From positions 22,420,005-22,484,004 of the forward strand of contig NC_063256.1 of NCBI RefSeq assembly GCF_019578655.1: a stretch of 64,000 bases of DNA. Reading direction: 5' to 3'. The DNA is from Ricinus communis (Eukaryota; Streptophyta; Magnoliopsida; Malpighiales; Euphorbiaceae). The position numbers and the translations under genes are program-made. Of this stretch, positions 46,925 to 58,570 are shown one piece after another (within the stretch, counting starts at the first letter, position 1; every line of letters begins with the position of its first letter). Under the pieces are notes generated by a model that was not told the DNA's origin, made no database searches, and saw nothing but the letters and a program-made list of their open reading frames with translations.

Positions 46925-48256
46925 ATCTTCTTCTCCTCTTCACATCTACATCCTTAGATAGAGAAACTAATTCTCGAGTCCTCTTAAATTGGGCAGAGCC
47001 AGGAGAACTAGAAATCTGGAGCTGAACCCAAGCCTTAAAGTTCTTATCGATGTTCAAATCGCCCTCCAAGTCAAGGTTTTTCTCTATTTCTCAATGGGGC
47101 CACAGTTTCTCGATCTTGTCCAGAAAATCATGTATGAGTGGAAGCCTTCAAATTCAAGTGGGAATTCCAAGATTCGTTGCTTCTTCTTGTACTAGCGGTA
47201 AAGTCTCGAAGGTGTGTAGAAAGTGGATGCTCGTAGTCCAGGTAAGGGTATGCAATCACCATACATCATGAGTATGACATGTTTGATTCTCCACCAAGGG
47301 CAAGTCCAGCAATTGAGTGTGTCCAAAACGCCTTTCATCTAGAAAATCTAGCCATCATGACCCTATTAGGTAACAATGGCTTGAGTCTGCACGTGCTTCA
47401 ACTCGTACTTATTGAAATTCCTTAGGATGGTCAGTATTTGAAGCTTCTCCCATAGCCAAATCTGCAAGAGAGAAAATAAGAAGGAAAAGCAAGAAAAGAA
47501 AAAGAAGCCAAGCTCAAAATCTAAAAAGGGGGGCTTAGGCAAAAATAAATTCTCCTGAGTTGAAAATTCGAAAGGGCAGCTTAGGCAAAAGTTAAGACAA
47601 AAGTCTGCTAAGTCAAAAACTCGAAAGGGCGGCTTAGGCAAAAATAAAAATAGTAAAAGGAAAGAGATTTGGTTGTGTGCCTATAAGAGAACGAGGCTGC
47701 CACCAAACTATTGATGGGTTTTGTACATGTCTAACCTAATGATGGTTTCAGCCAAGATGATGGAAACCAGATCTACTACATGCCTCACCTAGATGATGAT
47801 ACCAGCAATTCTGATATCTCCCTCTCCTTGAGGAGAAATTAGTAGAAATTAGGCATAAAGGCAAAAACCCAGCATTCGAATCCAAGAAGGAGTACACTCT
47901 TCTTCTTCTCTCTTCTTCTCGCAGTAAGAGATCAATAGAGTAAGGGTAATATACTCGCTAATAGATTGGAAAAGTACCTCAGTTGGGGGCATATAAAACA
48001 ATTCCACTAGTTTGCCAAGAAAAGGCTCATTGAGTTTTGGTAGGGCAATGGGATGCGTAGAATCCAGGGGAATGCCAAGAATAGTAGAGAATTTTTCAAT
48101 CATGGGGCACAGCTCTTGTCCATTGAATCTAAAGACATGATCCTTTGGGTACCAAAACTTGATAGCAAAGTGGAGGAACCCATAATCAAGTTTGGTATGT
48201 TGCATGGCCTTGAAAGATGAAAAATGGAATTTCCCAAGTTTAATCCAATCTTCCAC
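46925..48256 (-). pseudogene. DUF7745-like plant transposon protein, decayed
   Basis: The open part (47849-48256) reads MEDWIKLGKFHFSSFKAMQH then DYGFLHFAIKFWYPKDHVFR, FNGQELCPMIEKFSTILGIP and FLGKLVELFYMPPTEVLFQS. Continuing downstream with stops are GDIRIAGIII*VRHVVDLV, a Phe-rich stretch, IWLWEKLQILTILRNFNKYE and WTCPWWRIKHVILMMYGDCI-PLPGL (about 47300). The 'FW.P..F.F...ELCP.IEEF..ILG' and 'W..PW....LPLPGL' layout is what I associate with DUF7745 proteins of plant elements. Function unknown. The assignment is by memory of motif order. Confidence 0.5.
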
Positions 48257-48670
48257 CTATTAAGGTTTTGAGGAGAGTTTGCAGGCTTCTGGCACTCTTT
48301 TGAGACATATTATTGGCTCATAGATATATATATATATATTTAGGCCTCAAATTAGTGTCTGATTCGGGCTCTGTAACCGTAGAGCCGATTAGCACTATGC
48401 ACCGCTGATCAGTGGTACGCAGACTAGAATCGGCTAAGCACACAGTCGATAGGCTATGTGGCCTTCCGATGTGATTCTTGGTGAATTCGGTAGTCTTTCG
48501 AGTGCTCAATTGGTTTTCTTTGCATATAAGCTCATATGGATATAATAACAAAAGGGAAATAAGCAAAATAGACATAATTTAAAAGGCCAAAATCATGATT
48601 TTATATCTTCAAAAAGTCAAAAGTTTACAAGAGTTTTAAAAGTTAATTCTACAAGCAAAGAGGGAAAGTA
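48257..48670. repeat. Non-coding, with repeat-X-type words
   Basis: Contains an (AT)n tract near 48326-48340 and then 'gtagagccgattagcactatgcaccgctgatc' and related words (48370-48460), like the palindromic word field of repeat X at 3855-3930, 4990-5100 and 21415. No gene. Confidence 0.45.
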
Positions 48671-48679
48671 TAAAGAAGA

Positions 48680-51600
48680 TCAGAAGCTGAGGTTCTCTCC
48701 CGAATCTCCTATCCCATCGTCTGAGTCAGTGTCCATCCCCTAGGTCTACAAGGCTAATAGCTGAAGTGTTAGTGTGTCGATCCGATGTTGCTAAGCCTCG
48801 ATCTAATGCTGCCGGTCATCCACTTGCCCCTACAAGCCCTCATGGTCCCTCTGATGAAAATCCAAAAGAAGATTAGTTAGTGCATTTCATAGATGCATAT
48901 ATATTATATTGTATAAGTTATTTTCTTACCCACCAGTCCTCGTCGAGGACAAAGAATTGCCTCCTCGCAGCACCGACGAGCTGATGTACGTACTCAAACT
49001 GATCTCTCCATATGTGTATATGCATAATATGTCACTAACCTTTTAGGAAAAGAATATGTGAATACACAAAAGAGAATAGTAACTTACATGTGTGCAAGTA
49101 CTCAGAGTGAAATCTAAAGGGAGGCAATGCTCCATCGCAAGTCGATGATCCATCACCCCACAAGGGCTCCAATATGAGACCATTGGGTCTGGAGGGAATG
49201 AAATGGTCCCTAAAACCACATCAGACGTGGATGTAAGAGGTGCTTAGGACACAGCACTAGCGGAGGAGCTTGTAATATGGGAAGGCCTGGAACATCGGGC
49301 GGACCGCCCCTTAGTTAGCTCATGAACAGTAGAAGCGTGGTGGAGGAACTGTAAATAAAATAATTAGAAAAGTGGGATATGAAAGGAGAATTCCAAGTAA
49401 ATCCAGAAAAAGATATCTGAGCTACGGCGTCCTAAGGGCACGGCTTCCAGCAGTTGAGGGAGGAACGAAGTGTAGTCTATCTACCGAGATCGAATTGCGA
49501 GATCCTCAGGCTTGTCATACCCCATCAAACACTTTGCTAACTCCTTACCAGCAAGGTATACCATCCATAACATAGAAAGAGGAAGAGATAATGGAACTCG
49601 GTGCCTATTGGGGCCTCACTCCCAGCCATAGATCCTCTTTCCTAAGTACCACGTCCGACAGGTCGATCCGGTCAACAGGATCCTCCTCTACTCGAGGTCA
49701 GCCGCGGATAGCATGTAGGGTCCCACTGGCAACGCTCTCCTAGCCAACCACCTCGAATCTGCAAACCGAAAAGGTAAGTAACTATATAAATGACGCACAA
49801 ATATGACTAATAAATTGTATCTACCCTATTCCAGGTCAAGCTGTTAATCCACATGTTGTGCATATGAACTTGAGCCCATTCCAAGGTGACGATCTTACTC
49901 AAGCCCTAGGGATTCAAGCGAGGGAAAGCCCGCGATGTGTGGATGGGCTGAGAGCCCACTAGAAGGTCGATCTCCAAGGCCCAAACCTGCAAAACAAGAA
50001 TTAGCATTCGCTATATTTATTAGAGAAACTAAGGAGAAAAAGTAAGGGCATAACTTACATGGATCGCGTGCCGGAAACCGCAGATCATCTTACTACCTCG
50101 AATAGTAACGTCCATTTAGTGATACAAGTATGCTAGAGCTGCAGATCTCTAGTTGTAAGAGGAGACCTCATCCAAATCCCGCAATGGAGAAGTTCAGTGA
50201 ATTCCTCGAGTCATTGAATAAATTCGTACTAAAGAGGTGCACCAAAAAGGCTCAGGCCATCTGACCAACCTCCCGAGCATTCTAAGGAACAAAGCCCCAG
50301 TAGTGGAGGGGGATGCTTTGATAAGCAATGTAGCGTGAGTTATTGAATGTTGGCAAGAACCCAAGCAGATCAGTTGATAAAGCTGATATGCATCATTTTA
50401 TACATGTTTATATACCCAATTACTTCCATTTTTTTACATAGTTATCTTGTTTTATGCCAGAATCACCTGTATTATGGTTCCTTTCATGTTTCAGGTGATT
50501 ATTGATGGACATTATCAGTAGTTGAGGAAAATACGTGCAAATATGGACCAGAATCCATCAAAATTGAGCAACGGCTACCATTTCAAGGTTGAGCACGGAC
50601 TGGACTCTAGTCATGCTGAACTGTCAACACTTGACCCTCAAGAGTGCCATTTTGGCATGGCTTTTGAGGCCAGTACGGCCTCCATCACAGCCCATGGTGG
50701 CTCAGCACCGACGAGCGTACGTCCAAAAAGAAGCCCTAATTTATGGGACTCAAAGGTCTAGCACAGCCTGGACTCCACCTGTGCTAATCAGCACGGGCTT
50801 GACCACGGCCATGCTGAGAGATTTATATAGGCAAATGCGAATTATTTTGCTGGGGGTTCGATTTTCTGACTTGATTTTTCACATACATGCACGAGCCACC
50901 CTTTTCCAAACTTTGATATTCGACTTTGGGAGACTATTTTGCCTATTGAAGGACGGATTCCATTGGTTTAAACATCACATTGAATATAAACAGTGGGTTT
51001 TAAGGCAAATCAAGAAGCAGTTTGGGAGATCAACCGCAGTGTAGATTCGAATTTTGAGTTGTTCATCCAATTCTAAGGAAAAGGGTGTATCTGTTTCATT
51101 TTTTTTATTCTTTCATTGTTATTAAATTCCTAGTTATTTTAGACATGAACATATGTAGCTAGATCGATTAAACCTATTGGAATTTCCTTAATATGTTGGC
51201 TTAGTACTAAATTGTTGGATTGTTTGAGTTCCTTTTTGTAATCTTTTTGCTTTCAGTATTAATAAGATCTCGCATTATTCATGAGACGTTGTGAATTGTG
51301 TTCCTTAGATTGCTTTATGTAATTGAGAAATTCATTAAGTAATTGGAATTTTGAATAGTAAGAACTAGTTAATGATCACTTAGAGATAAGGGTAATTGAC
51401 TAGCCGGTTTAAGAATTAACAAAGCTTAATAGAGGCGGATTAAAGCTTAATGCCAACTTAATAATCGATCGTTAGGAAGAGATTCCAACTTTAGGTTCTT
51501 AGGTTTAGGAATTCGGTTATCTCAAGCGGGAGACCAAATTCAGTTAAGAATTCGTCCACAGGTAGCATAATTGGATTCATCAATCTATTATCTTTTGTTT

Positions 51601-52423
51601 GATTGCCAACTAGTTTAGGTTCCCCTTGGGTTTGTATTTTTTGTCTTGATTGTTTCATTTATTTATTCATTCTTGCATCTCATTTAGAACTCAGTTTCCA
51701 GTCATTAGTAAATTTAGAATTCATCCATCATATATTTTAGGTTAGATAACAAAGAACGAAGTAGTAACTCTGGGTTTTCACTTTCTCGAGAATACGATGT
51801 TGATACTTGCCATTAGTGCTAGATTACATCGATAGGTTCACTGTCTTAGATTGTAGCTGCATAAATAGCCTATCATAAGCGCTCCCGAACGTCAGAGCAC
51901 TAATCATGGACTGCATCATCAAATGGCACAGGCATGTTGGAGAAATCGATGCATGTGATGACGGAAAAGGAAAGAGGATAGAGTGTTAGCTCACCGACCA
52001 AAGTGTGGAAGGTGTGAGTAGTGTTCATCCACCTCCCGAGTAGGGCGGAAAGAGAAGTATGGTCAACCCTCATAGTGACCGATGGGAGCGTAGCTACAAA
52101 CTGATGAAAGCCGATATCTCCGATCTTAGCCTAGACGAGCTAGGGAGCTCGTCAAACCACTCACCAGCACCATAAGAATTTCCAGCACACCAGATCGATA
52201 CAATATCACCCTAGAAAGCCAAATACACAGTTGCAGAAAATAAAGTTTAAGCCAAGAAATTACCTCTCTAACCACCAGAAATGCCCAGTGGGTGTTTTTG
52301 CCAAAAGGGAAATTTCTCTCCCTTCACAAGTCCATGACCATTTTGGCAAGAAATCAAAAGAAAAAATTGCCAAGTCGGTGTGATTAGGGTACGTCCAGCA
52401 GATCTTGAAGAAGAGCTAGCCAT
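48680..52423 (-). pseudogene. Plant mobile domain (PMD) gene, multi-exon, broken
   Basis: Possible ATG at 52421-52423 (MASSSSRSAGRTLITP). The next exon holds the PMD core: GDIGFHQFVATLPSV, SALLGRWMNTTHTFH, LVGELTLYPLSFSVITCIDF, PVPFDDAVHD. A 1.49-kb solo LTR (50384-51875) splits it. Beyond it (50383-50059): LGFLPTFNNSRYIAYQSIPL, DLDEVSSYN, SAALAYLYH, MICGFRHAIH. Canonical introns at 50058-49987 and 49824-49759 flank VWALEIDLLVGSQPIHTSRA. Then AADLE and TWYLGKRIYGWE, and, past another intron near 48930-48851, a Gln-rich coiled coil (QGQVDDRQHQIEA-like, with TAG at Gln positions) and an acidic end. PMD proteins (MAIL/MAIN and transposon relatives) act in silencing or derive from elements. Frames shift and stops occur, so it is dead. 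Confidence 0.75.
50384..51875 (+). mobile_element. Solo Athila-like LTR type C (1492 bp)
   Basis: Starts TGATATGCATC and ends GCCTATCA with no primer-binding site or internal DNA. Flanks are AAAGC (50379-50383) and TAAGC (51876-51880): a 5-bp duplication with one change. U3 CACGG-type words, TATATAGG near 50825 and full R/U5 are present. It lies in a coding exon of the PMD pseudogene. This is the best reference copy for type C. Confidence 0.9.
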
Positions 52424-52800
52424 TTTATGACTGATTTCATGAAGTTTGGTTAAGAAATAAAGAAATCATAGAAAGAGTGAAAAAGGGTTTGAGAGAAAAA
52501 GTAGAGAAAAATATATAAGGTGAATGAAGTATGGATATGAGGATATATATATATATGTCGTAGAGGAGGGGCAAAAATATCATTTAGGTCACTGAACCAT
52601 CAAAATTACAGTTTAGTCTCTAAGTGAGTCAAACACCAGTATAGCTTCTAGAAAGTATCAAAATGAATCAGACCAAACCTTGAGGTGGAAATTCTAACCA
52701 AAAGTACCCAGAAGTGGAAAATCACCAAATTGACCTGAAGTAGTAAATTGTCTCCTGAAATATAAAATAGCCAGAAGAAAGTCTCTGCAATCATAAGATT

Positions 52801-52982
52801 AACGAGCGTGGTTCCCAATTCAATGGGCGTGGCTCCCAAATCAACGGGCATAGTTTTCAAATAGCAGGCGAAGCCCTCAACCTAACCAGGAGAAGTCCCC
52901 AACCTAAGTAGGCAAACCTTCAACCTAAGCCCATGAAATCCTCAAAAATCTAAGCGGGCGTGGTCCCCATATCGAATCAACA
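52801..52982. repeat. 21-bp minisatellite, about eight degenerate units
   Basis: Units start aacgagcgtggttcccaatt, aatgggcgtggctcccaaat, aacgggcatagttttcaaat, then drift (gcaggcgaagccctcaacct and others) with a last clear unit agcgggcgtggtccccatat. The period is 21 bp, so an open frame reads a 7-residue repeat on the minus strand (PVDLGAT, PIELGTT). Located upstream of the PMD gene start. Confidence 0.75.
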
Positions 52983-53042
52983 ATCAAAGTTTGAGCTTAC
53001 GAGGCATGTTTTCTACAACTCAAAGAGATATCCTTGATATTT

Positions 53043-53560
53043 GATAAGTTTGTGGTTGTTTATTTGGACAACATTGTTGTGTACAGCAACAGTCTTGAGG
53101 AGCATGTGCAACACCTCAAGCAAGTCTTCCAAGTACTCCACGAACACGAGCTTTACGTGAAGCGAGAGAAGTGCTCGTTCGCCAAAGAAGAAGTGGAGTT
53201 CATTGGCCATCGAATCAAGGATGGCATGTTAATGATGGATCCAGTGAAAGTCAAAGCCATCCAAGAATGGCAACCTCCTTCCAAAGTGCCCGAGTTGCGA
53301 TCTTTTCTTGGGCTGGTGAACTACTATCGGCGATTCATCAAAGGCTATTCTGCCATCGCCACCCCATTGATGGACCTACTCAAGAAAAATAAGGCATGGA
53401 ATTAAGGTGAGGAATGCCAAGCTGCATTCGAAGCCTTGAAGGATGTCGTGTCAATGGAGCAAGTCATGATGCTGCCCGAGTATTAAAAGCCATTTGAAGT
53501 GCACACAGATTCCTCAGACTATGCCATTAGAGGCGTCCTTATGCAAGATAGGCACCCTAT
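53043..53560 (+). pseudogene. Chromovirus-type reverse transcriptase/RNase H fragment
   Basis: Begins inside the palm: [20 protein letters not shown]. The catalytic YLDD is YLDN (Asn codon at 53070-53072). Then [54 protein letters not shown] and, in the same frame, the start of RNase H (FEVHTDSSDYAIRGVLMQDR). High similarity of word order to plant chromoviruses (CRM/Reina-like). Both ends are abrupt; flanks do not belong to the same element. Confidence 0.88.
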
Positions 53561-54900
53561 CCTAAACCCTTACTGCCTACTTTGCTCATCTAAAATCCCT
53601 TCCAACTCACATCTAGGCTTACTTAGTTTGACTTTGAAAAGCAAGTTAACTAAGTGTCGCGCGACTTGGCTAACCTCTAAGCCTAAGTTTCGTGACAGTA
53701 AGCTTCCTTATGGAATCTGAGAAATGTCACTCATTAGTAAAAATGTCCCGGTGATTACCCAATTGGCGACTCTCATCTTCTCGCTAGTCTTAGTGACTAG
53801 TTAGCATGTTCCCAATTAGGTTGAAAAGTCTTACAGTGTCGTAGTCGCTAAAGATACTTGGGTGCGCGCTCGAAATCGCTGCCTACAGTATGCGACTTAA
53901 AGGTGCCTCTATGACTAAAGAGACTCACCTTTGCGATAAAAGATGGTGCTACCGCGTCAGATCGAGGAGCTCAAAATTGGATTTTAAGTACCATACCAGT
54001 CGCCACTATGACCCTGCATTTATGGTGGTAGTTGAATGGAAAATCTCAACTTTAATGAACCTCCAACGATTCTATTTTCAAGAGAGTACTTAAGCTTCAT
54101 CTTTTAACTTCTCTAGGATTAACCAACATTATTTTTGAGTTGTCATTATTGTGAATTAAATCTTTCAACTACCAAAAACTTGTTTTCTCTCTCTAAGTAT
54201 ATTAAGTGATTCTTGTGAAGAATAAATGGGTAGTTGAGTGTTTCAATCCATATATTCATTACTCTTTAGGAGATTGAGTGTTCGAGTAAATGATATGTTT
54301 CACTTGTAACTAAGATTTTGAATCTTAGATTATGGGTTTTAGTGTTAGCCATTTAAAAGAAATGTTCGGGTAAGTTTTGTGTGAGCTTCTAAAACACAAG
54401 TTTTAATCTACATCTTAAGGAGATTGTATAATGGATTAAAGTCTCAATAATAATTGAACATATAACATAAAATTTGAGGGATGAACCTTTATAAATCAAG
54501 TGTTCTAAAAAACCTTCATTTATTGTCTTCTATCAATATTTTCTAATCTAATTTTTTATTTTCTATTCTTCCCATGACAGCATCAATTTAACCCCCCAAA
54601 CCCCCTTTTTGTTTTGGCATTTCAACTTCTTAATTAATTTCTTATTAATAAAGAATAAGAGAGAATGAGAGAATATTAACTCCTAAAAATAAAAATTAAA
54701 GAGAAAAATAGTAAGATATTCTTAAAAACTATTTTTTTACTCTTCAAATTTGAGGAGAAAGAAATAGCTCTTGAATTATTTTAGAAAAATAGCATGAGCT
54801 AGGAAGTCTTTTGGAGACCTAATTTTTACACACTCTATATAATAAAGAATGAGCATAAAAGGTTATTGAAAATGCTCTTAAACTATAGAGCCTAGACTTG
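53561..54900. other. No gene assigned
   Basis: Mixed sequence. 53600-54010 is less AT-rich, with words such as 'cagtcgccactatgac' and 'ggtgattacccaattggcgactc'. 54100-54900 is AT-rich and featureless. Short ORFs (53499-53720 beyond 53560, 53890-54093) have no recognisable domain. Confidence 0.4.
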
Positions 54901-54931
54901 ACACTCTTGAGGGTGCAATTGTAAGAGCCAA

Positions 54932-55328
54932 TTGGAGCTCCTATTCGAAGAGTCAAAAGAGTTAATTGATGCTAGAACTAGTCAAAGCTATCCTTTGCCA
55001 ATTCTCATCACGGTGACTAGAGCATTTACTCTTATCATTGTAGATATTTGTAATACTAGTTCTTCTTTTGTTTCTGGTAACTTCCTTTGGGTCAATAGAA
55101 AAGCTAATATGGCTACAAATTGCCTGGCTAAGAATGTTGCCTCTTTTTATTCATCCAGCTGCCTGGATTTTTGCTCCTCCAAGGGAGCTTGCTTGTATTC
55201 TCGACTATGATGCTCTTTAAAATGTGCAATACACATTTGCATAGAAATAAATAAATAAAACTGGAATGCCTCGTCATATAATATTTGTTCAGATCAATGA
55301 AATTGAATCTTATCTCGTAAAAAAAAAA
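54932..55328 (+). pseudogene. L1-type LINE 3' end: RNase H domain and poly(A)
   Basis: The open 92-aa frame reads LLFEESKELIDARTSQSYPL and FLWVNRKANMATNCLAKNVA, the end of the RNase H (RVT_3) domain found at the ORF2 C terminus of plant L1 elements. A frameshift near 55155 leads to the usual end HPAAWIFAPPRELACILDYD-AL*, about 55205. A ~110-bp 3' UTR follows and ends in ten A residues (55319-55328), the tail expected of target-primed reverse transcription. The element is strongly 5'-truncated: reverse transcriptase is absent. Confidence 0.75.
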
Positions 55329-55808
55329 TTACCATTTATCCGAATCTTTATAATATTTACAATAATACCTCTATTCTTTTTTTCTTTCAAAATTACCAGC
55401 TCCTCTTTTTATAAATATCCATTTTTTATTTAGTTTTCTATATTTTCTAAATAGTATCAGTTTTTATATGTGAGAATTAAAGGTATTTTTCTCTTTATCC
55501 TCTGTTATGCTATTTCTTTTAAGTATATTTTTTCATGTTTGCTTAGTTTACTCTTAACTTGTTTTTTGTTAGTTATTATTTTTTGTTTTTATTAAATGAA
55601 TATTAGGTTAGTGCTTTTTTTGTTAGTTATTGAGTTTTGCCACTAAACACGTTTGCTAGATTTTAGGTTTAGTTTTTATTCTTTTACATTTTTTATAGTT
55701 GGTGGTTTTTTCTTCTTTTTCTTTCACGTCTTTCATAGTTATTTTTTGAATTCAAATTTTAAATTTGTTATAATATTTAATAATTTGAAAGTCTTCTTTG
55801 GGTATATA
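55329..55808. other. T-rich stretch upstream of DUF1985 gene, no gene
   Basis: Strongly T-rich. 'aaaattacca' occurs on both sides of 55395 and near 55325, which could be the edge of a Mutator-like element, but I cannot define a terminal inverted repeat. Confidence 0.3.
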
Positions 55809-58500
55809 ATGGTCAATACTCGTTTTGTTAGTGATCTTCCTAAAACTATTTCTCCAATTTTAAGAGATTTGAGAGTCCCAAATTCTAGTGAGATTGGAAA
55901 GAAGAGCATTGCAAAGAAAGATGATAAATAACCACCGAAGAAGAAGGTTGTTGAGAAGAAATTTATTAAATCTGAGAAGAAATGTAGAAGAAAGAGGGAG
56001 TCTTCTGCTTCTTCTATTGTTTCTGTAAGGAGTTCTAAGAAGAATAAGATCATCATTAAGGAAAAAATTTCTTTTAAAGTATTTTGTTATTTGTTATAAA
56101 TATATTTATATATATGTCTATCTTGTTGAATATTTTATTTATTTTTAGTAAGTGTTTTTCTTTTTATTTTTTTCGATTGTTATTTTATTTGCTTTAAATG
56201 TTGTTGATTGTTTGCTTTTTTATGTAAGATTAATATAATATTTATTGTAAATATTTTATTTTTGTAATGTTAGCTTTTGTTCGTTAGTTTATATATGTAT
56301 ATCTTAAGTATATATTTAATTATTTTTGTTAAGTTGTTTGCAGTAGATTTTTTAAGTGTTAAGTTTTTATGTTTGTTTTAGGTATCTTTTAGTTTGTTTT
56401 CTAGTATTTATTTTATTTATTTTTAAATTATTGTATATATTATTTATGTTCGATTTTAGTTTGTATTTTGTTGTTTTTGTATATTTTGCAGACTTGAAGT
56501 TTCTGCATTGATCCTAAGGATTTCTTCAGTTGTAAAATTGATTGTGATATAAATGATGAAGTGTTGGAGAATTTGAGGTCTAAGCTTTCAAATGCTCAGC
56601 TTGAAATATTCAAGGAGACTTGCTTTGGTTATTTTCTTGACATGCCTAGTTTTAAGTTTCAACCGTTGCTTGTTCACTGTTTATTGTTGAGAGAATTGGA
56701 GCAACCTAATATGAATGAGTTGTGGATTTCTGTTGTTGATCGTCATTTGTGCTTCTCTATTGAAGAATTTGTATTACTTACTGGTTTATATTGTGTTGGA
56801 GATGTGAATAAGTTGTGTAATGCTAGTGATAATAACACATTACTGTAGGCATTTTGGTGGAGTTAATAAAATTAATAAGTAATCAGTTGAAGAATGTTTC
56901 TTGAATCAAAGGTGGGTTTTAGATGAGGATACTTTGAAGATTGCATTATTATATTTTGTGCACATTTTTCTGTTGTGTTCTCTTAAAGAAAAACATGTCA
57001 GTAAAGAAGATTTTGATATTATTGATAGTGGGAAATATAATTCTTATCCTTGGAGAAAATAAGTCTTTGATGTTACGTTCTATTCTTTGAAGGGAAAGGT
57101 TAATGTTGTAAAGAGAAAAGGAGACAGTAGTTTTTACAAATTGATTGGATTTACATTGGCGTTGCAAGTTTAGTTTTATGAGGTTTGCCCATATTAATCG
57201 AAAAGTTGGCTTTGAAAAAAGAGGAGTTCAAACAAGTTCCTCATTTGTTAAGGTAGAGTTTAGTTTCACAGCCTATGTACAATCAACTTATAGTTGGTTT
57301 GTTTACTCAATATGATAATCTGTAAGTTTTTCTTTACTTTTTTTTGTAACTTTCACTTTTTTTCTTCTCTAGTTGAAATTGAAGGAAATCAATCCCAGGT
57401 CTATTAAAAGGGAGAAGCTGAAATTGAATGAATTTTTTAATAAAAGAAAAGAGAAGATTGTTGATGTTGATGAAGCTGATGGGGAGGAGGTTGATGTTGA
57501 TAGCAATGATGATTTTGTTCGTCCTGGTCCTCCAAAATGTGTTGAAGCATCTTCCTCAAATCAACCAAAAGAAAATATATCAGATGAAGCTCTTGTATTA
57601 AAACTATTGAAGGAAGTCTCTTATAAGTAAGAAAAACTCTATAAAAAATTTTCTTGTTTTGAAAAAATAGTTGTTGAACTAAAGTTTATTGAAATGTTTG
57701 ATGCTTTAACCAAGAGTTCTCTTTTTAGAAAAAAAAATTATTTGTTGAACTAAAGTTTATTGAAATGTTTGATGCTTTAACTTTTTTTCAATCTGAATTG
57801 CATATTGGTGGAATTACTAGTTTTGTTTTGGGGATAAGTGATTTTAGGTATATTTTTATTTTGTTTTCTGTTTATTTATTTTATGTATTTATTTATTAAT
57901 TAGTTGACTGATTTATTTATTTATTTATGTTACAGTCTGCTGAAAAGTTGAAAATGAGATGAATAAGGGTGATATTGATAATGGAAAGGTACTTTTAGTT
58001 GTCTATTTTATATGCTCTTTTATTATTAATTGATCAATAAGTTTTAATTTTTATATATTTATGGTATTCTTTATTTATATTGTTTCTGTTAGGTTTTTGA
58101 TATTGGTGGTGATGAAAATGAAAATACAAAAATTTATATGAAAGAAGATGGTGACGAGGGAGTAAATAAAGGAGCTGATGATAAGAAAGATGATGTTGAT
58201 GACGATGATTTAAATGATGATTATGAAGATAAAGATGTTGATGATGACCATAATGACAAGAAGGATGATAATGGTGATGATGATAATTATAAGAGTGATG
58301 TTGACAGGGATTTTGGAGGTAGTGATTAGGGTTATAGTTTTTATGGAGTTGTTGGAGGTAATGAAAAGAATGATAAAGGTGGAGTTGGATGTTTTTTGAA
58401 TGGTGATGTTGTTGACGAGAGAGTTGATGAGGCAGGTGTGGAAAATGGAGCTGATAAAATGTTAGATAGTGATGAATTTGACTCAAAATTACTTACTCAA
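55809..58500 (+). pseudogene. DUF1985-domain gene of a Ulp1-type transposon, decayed
   Basis: The ATG at 55809 opens MVNTRFVSDLPKTISPILRD, then a Lys-rich stretch with one stop. After a long intron (acceptor TTTGCAG near 56490) the DUF1985 domain follows: LENLRSKLSNAQLEIFKETC, FLDMPSFKFQPLLVHCLLLR, NELWISVVDRHLCFSIEEFV. After a frameshift near 56845 come LKIALLYFVHIFLLCS, IIDSGKYNSYPW and YKLIGFTLALQV. An 85-aa basic/acidic part lies at 57373-57630 and an Asp-rich exon at 58094-58327 (DGDEGVNKGADDKKDDVDDD). DUF1985 usually precedes a Ulp1-like (C48) protease in plant Mutator-like elements; here the downstream part is missing because a retrotransposon LTR starts at 58571. Stops make it non-functional. 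Confidence 0.75.
57671..57781 (+). repeat. 40-bp direct duplication
   Basis: 'ttgttgaactaaagtttatt' plus the next 20 bases occurs at 57671-57710 and again, identical, at 57742-57781 (period 71 bp), within the DUF1985 pseudogene. A recent tandem duplication. Confidence 0.9.
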
Positions 58501-58570
58501 ATTCTTTTAGGTATATATTTAATTTATGTTGATTTTATTTATTGTATATTTTAATATTTCTTTGTATATG

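Noticed and set aside
58034..58486. 150-codon His/Tyr-rich minus-strand ORF
   Set aside because: It is the antisense of an Asp-rich (GAT-repeat) exon of the DUF1985 gene; composition alone explains it.
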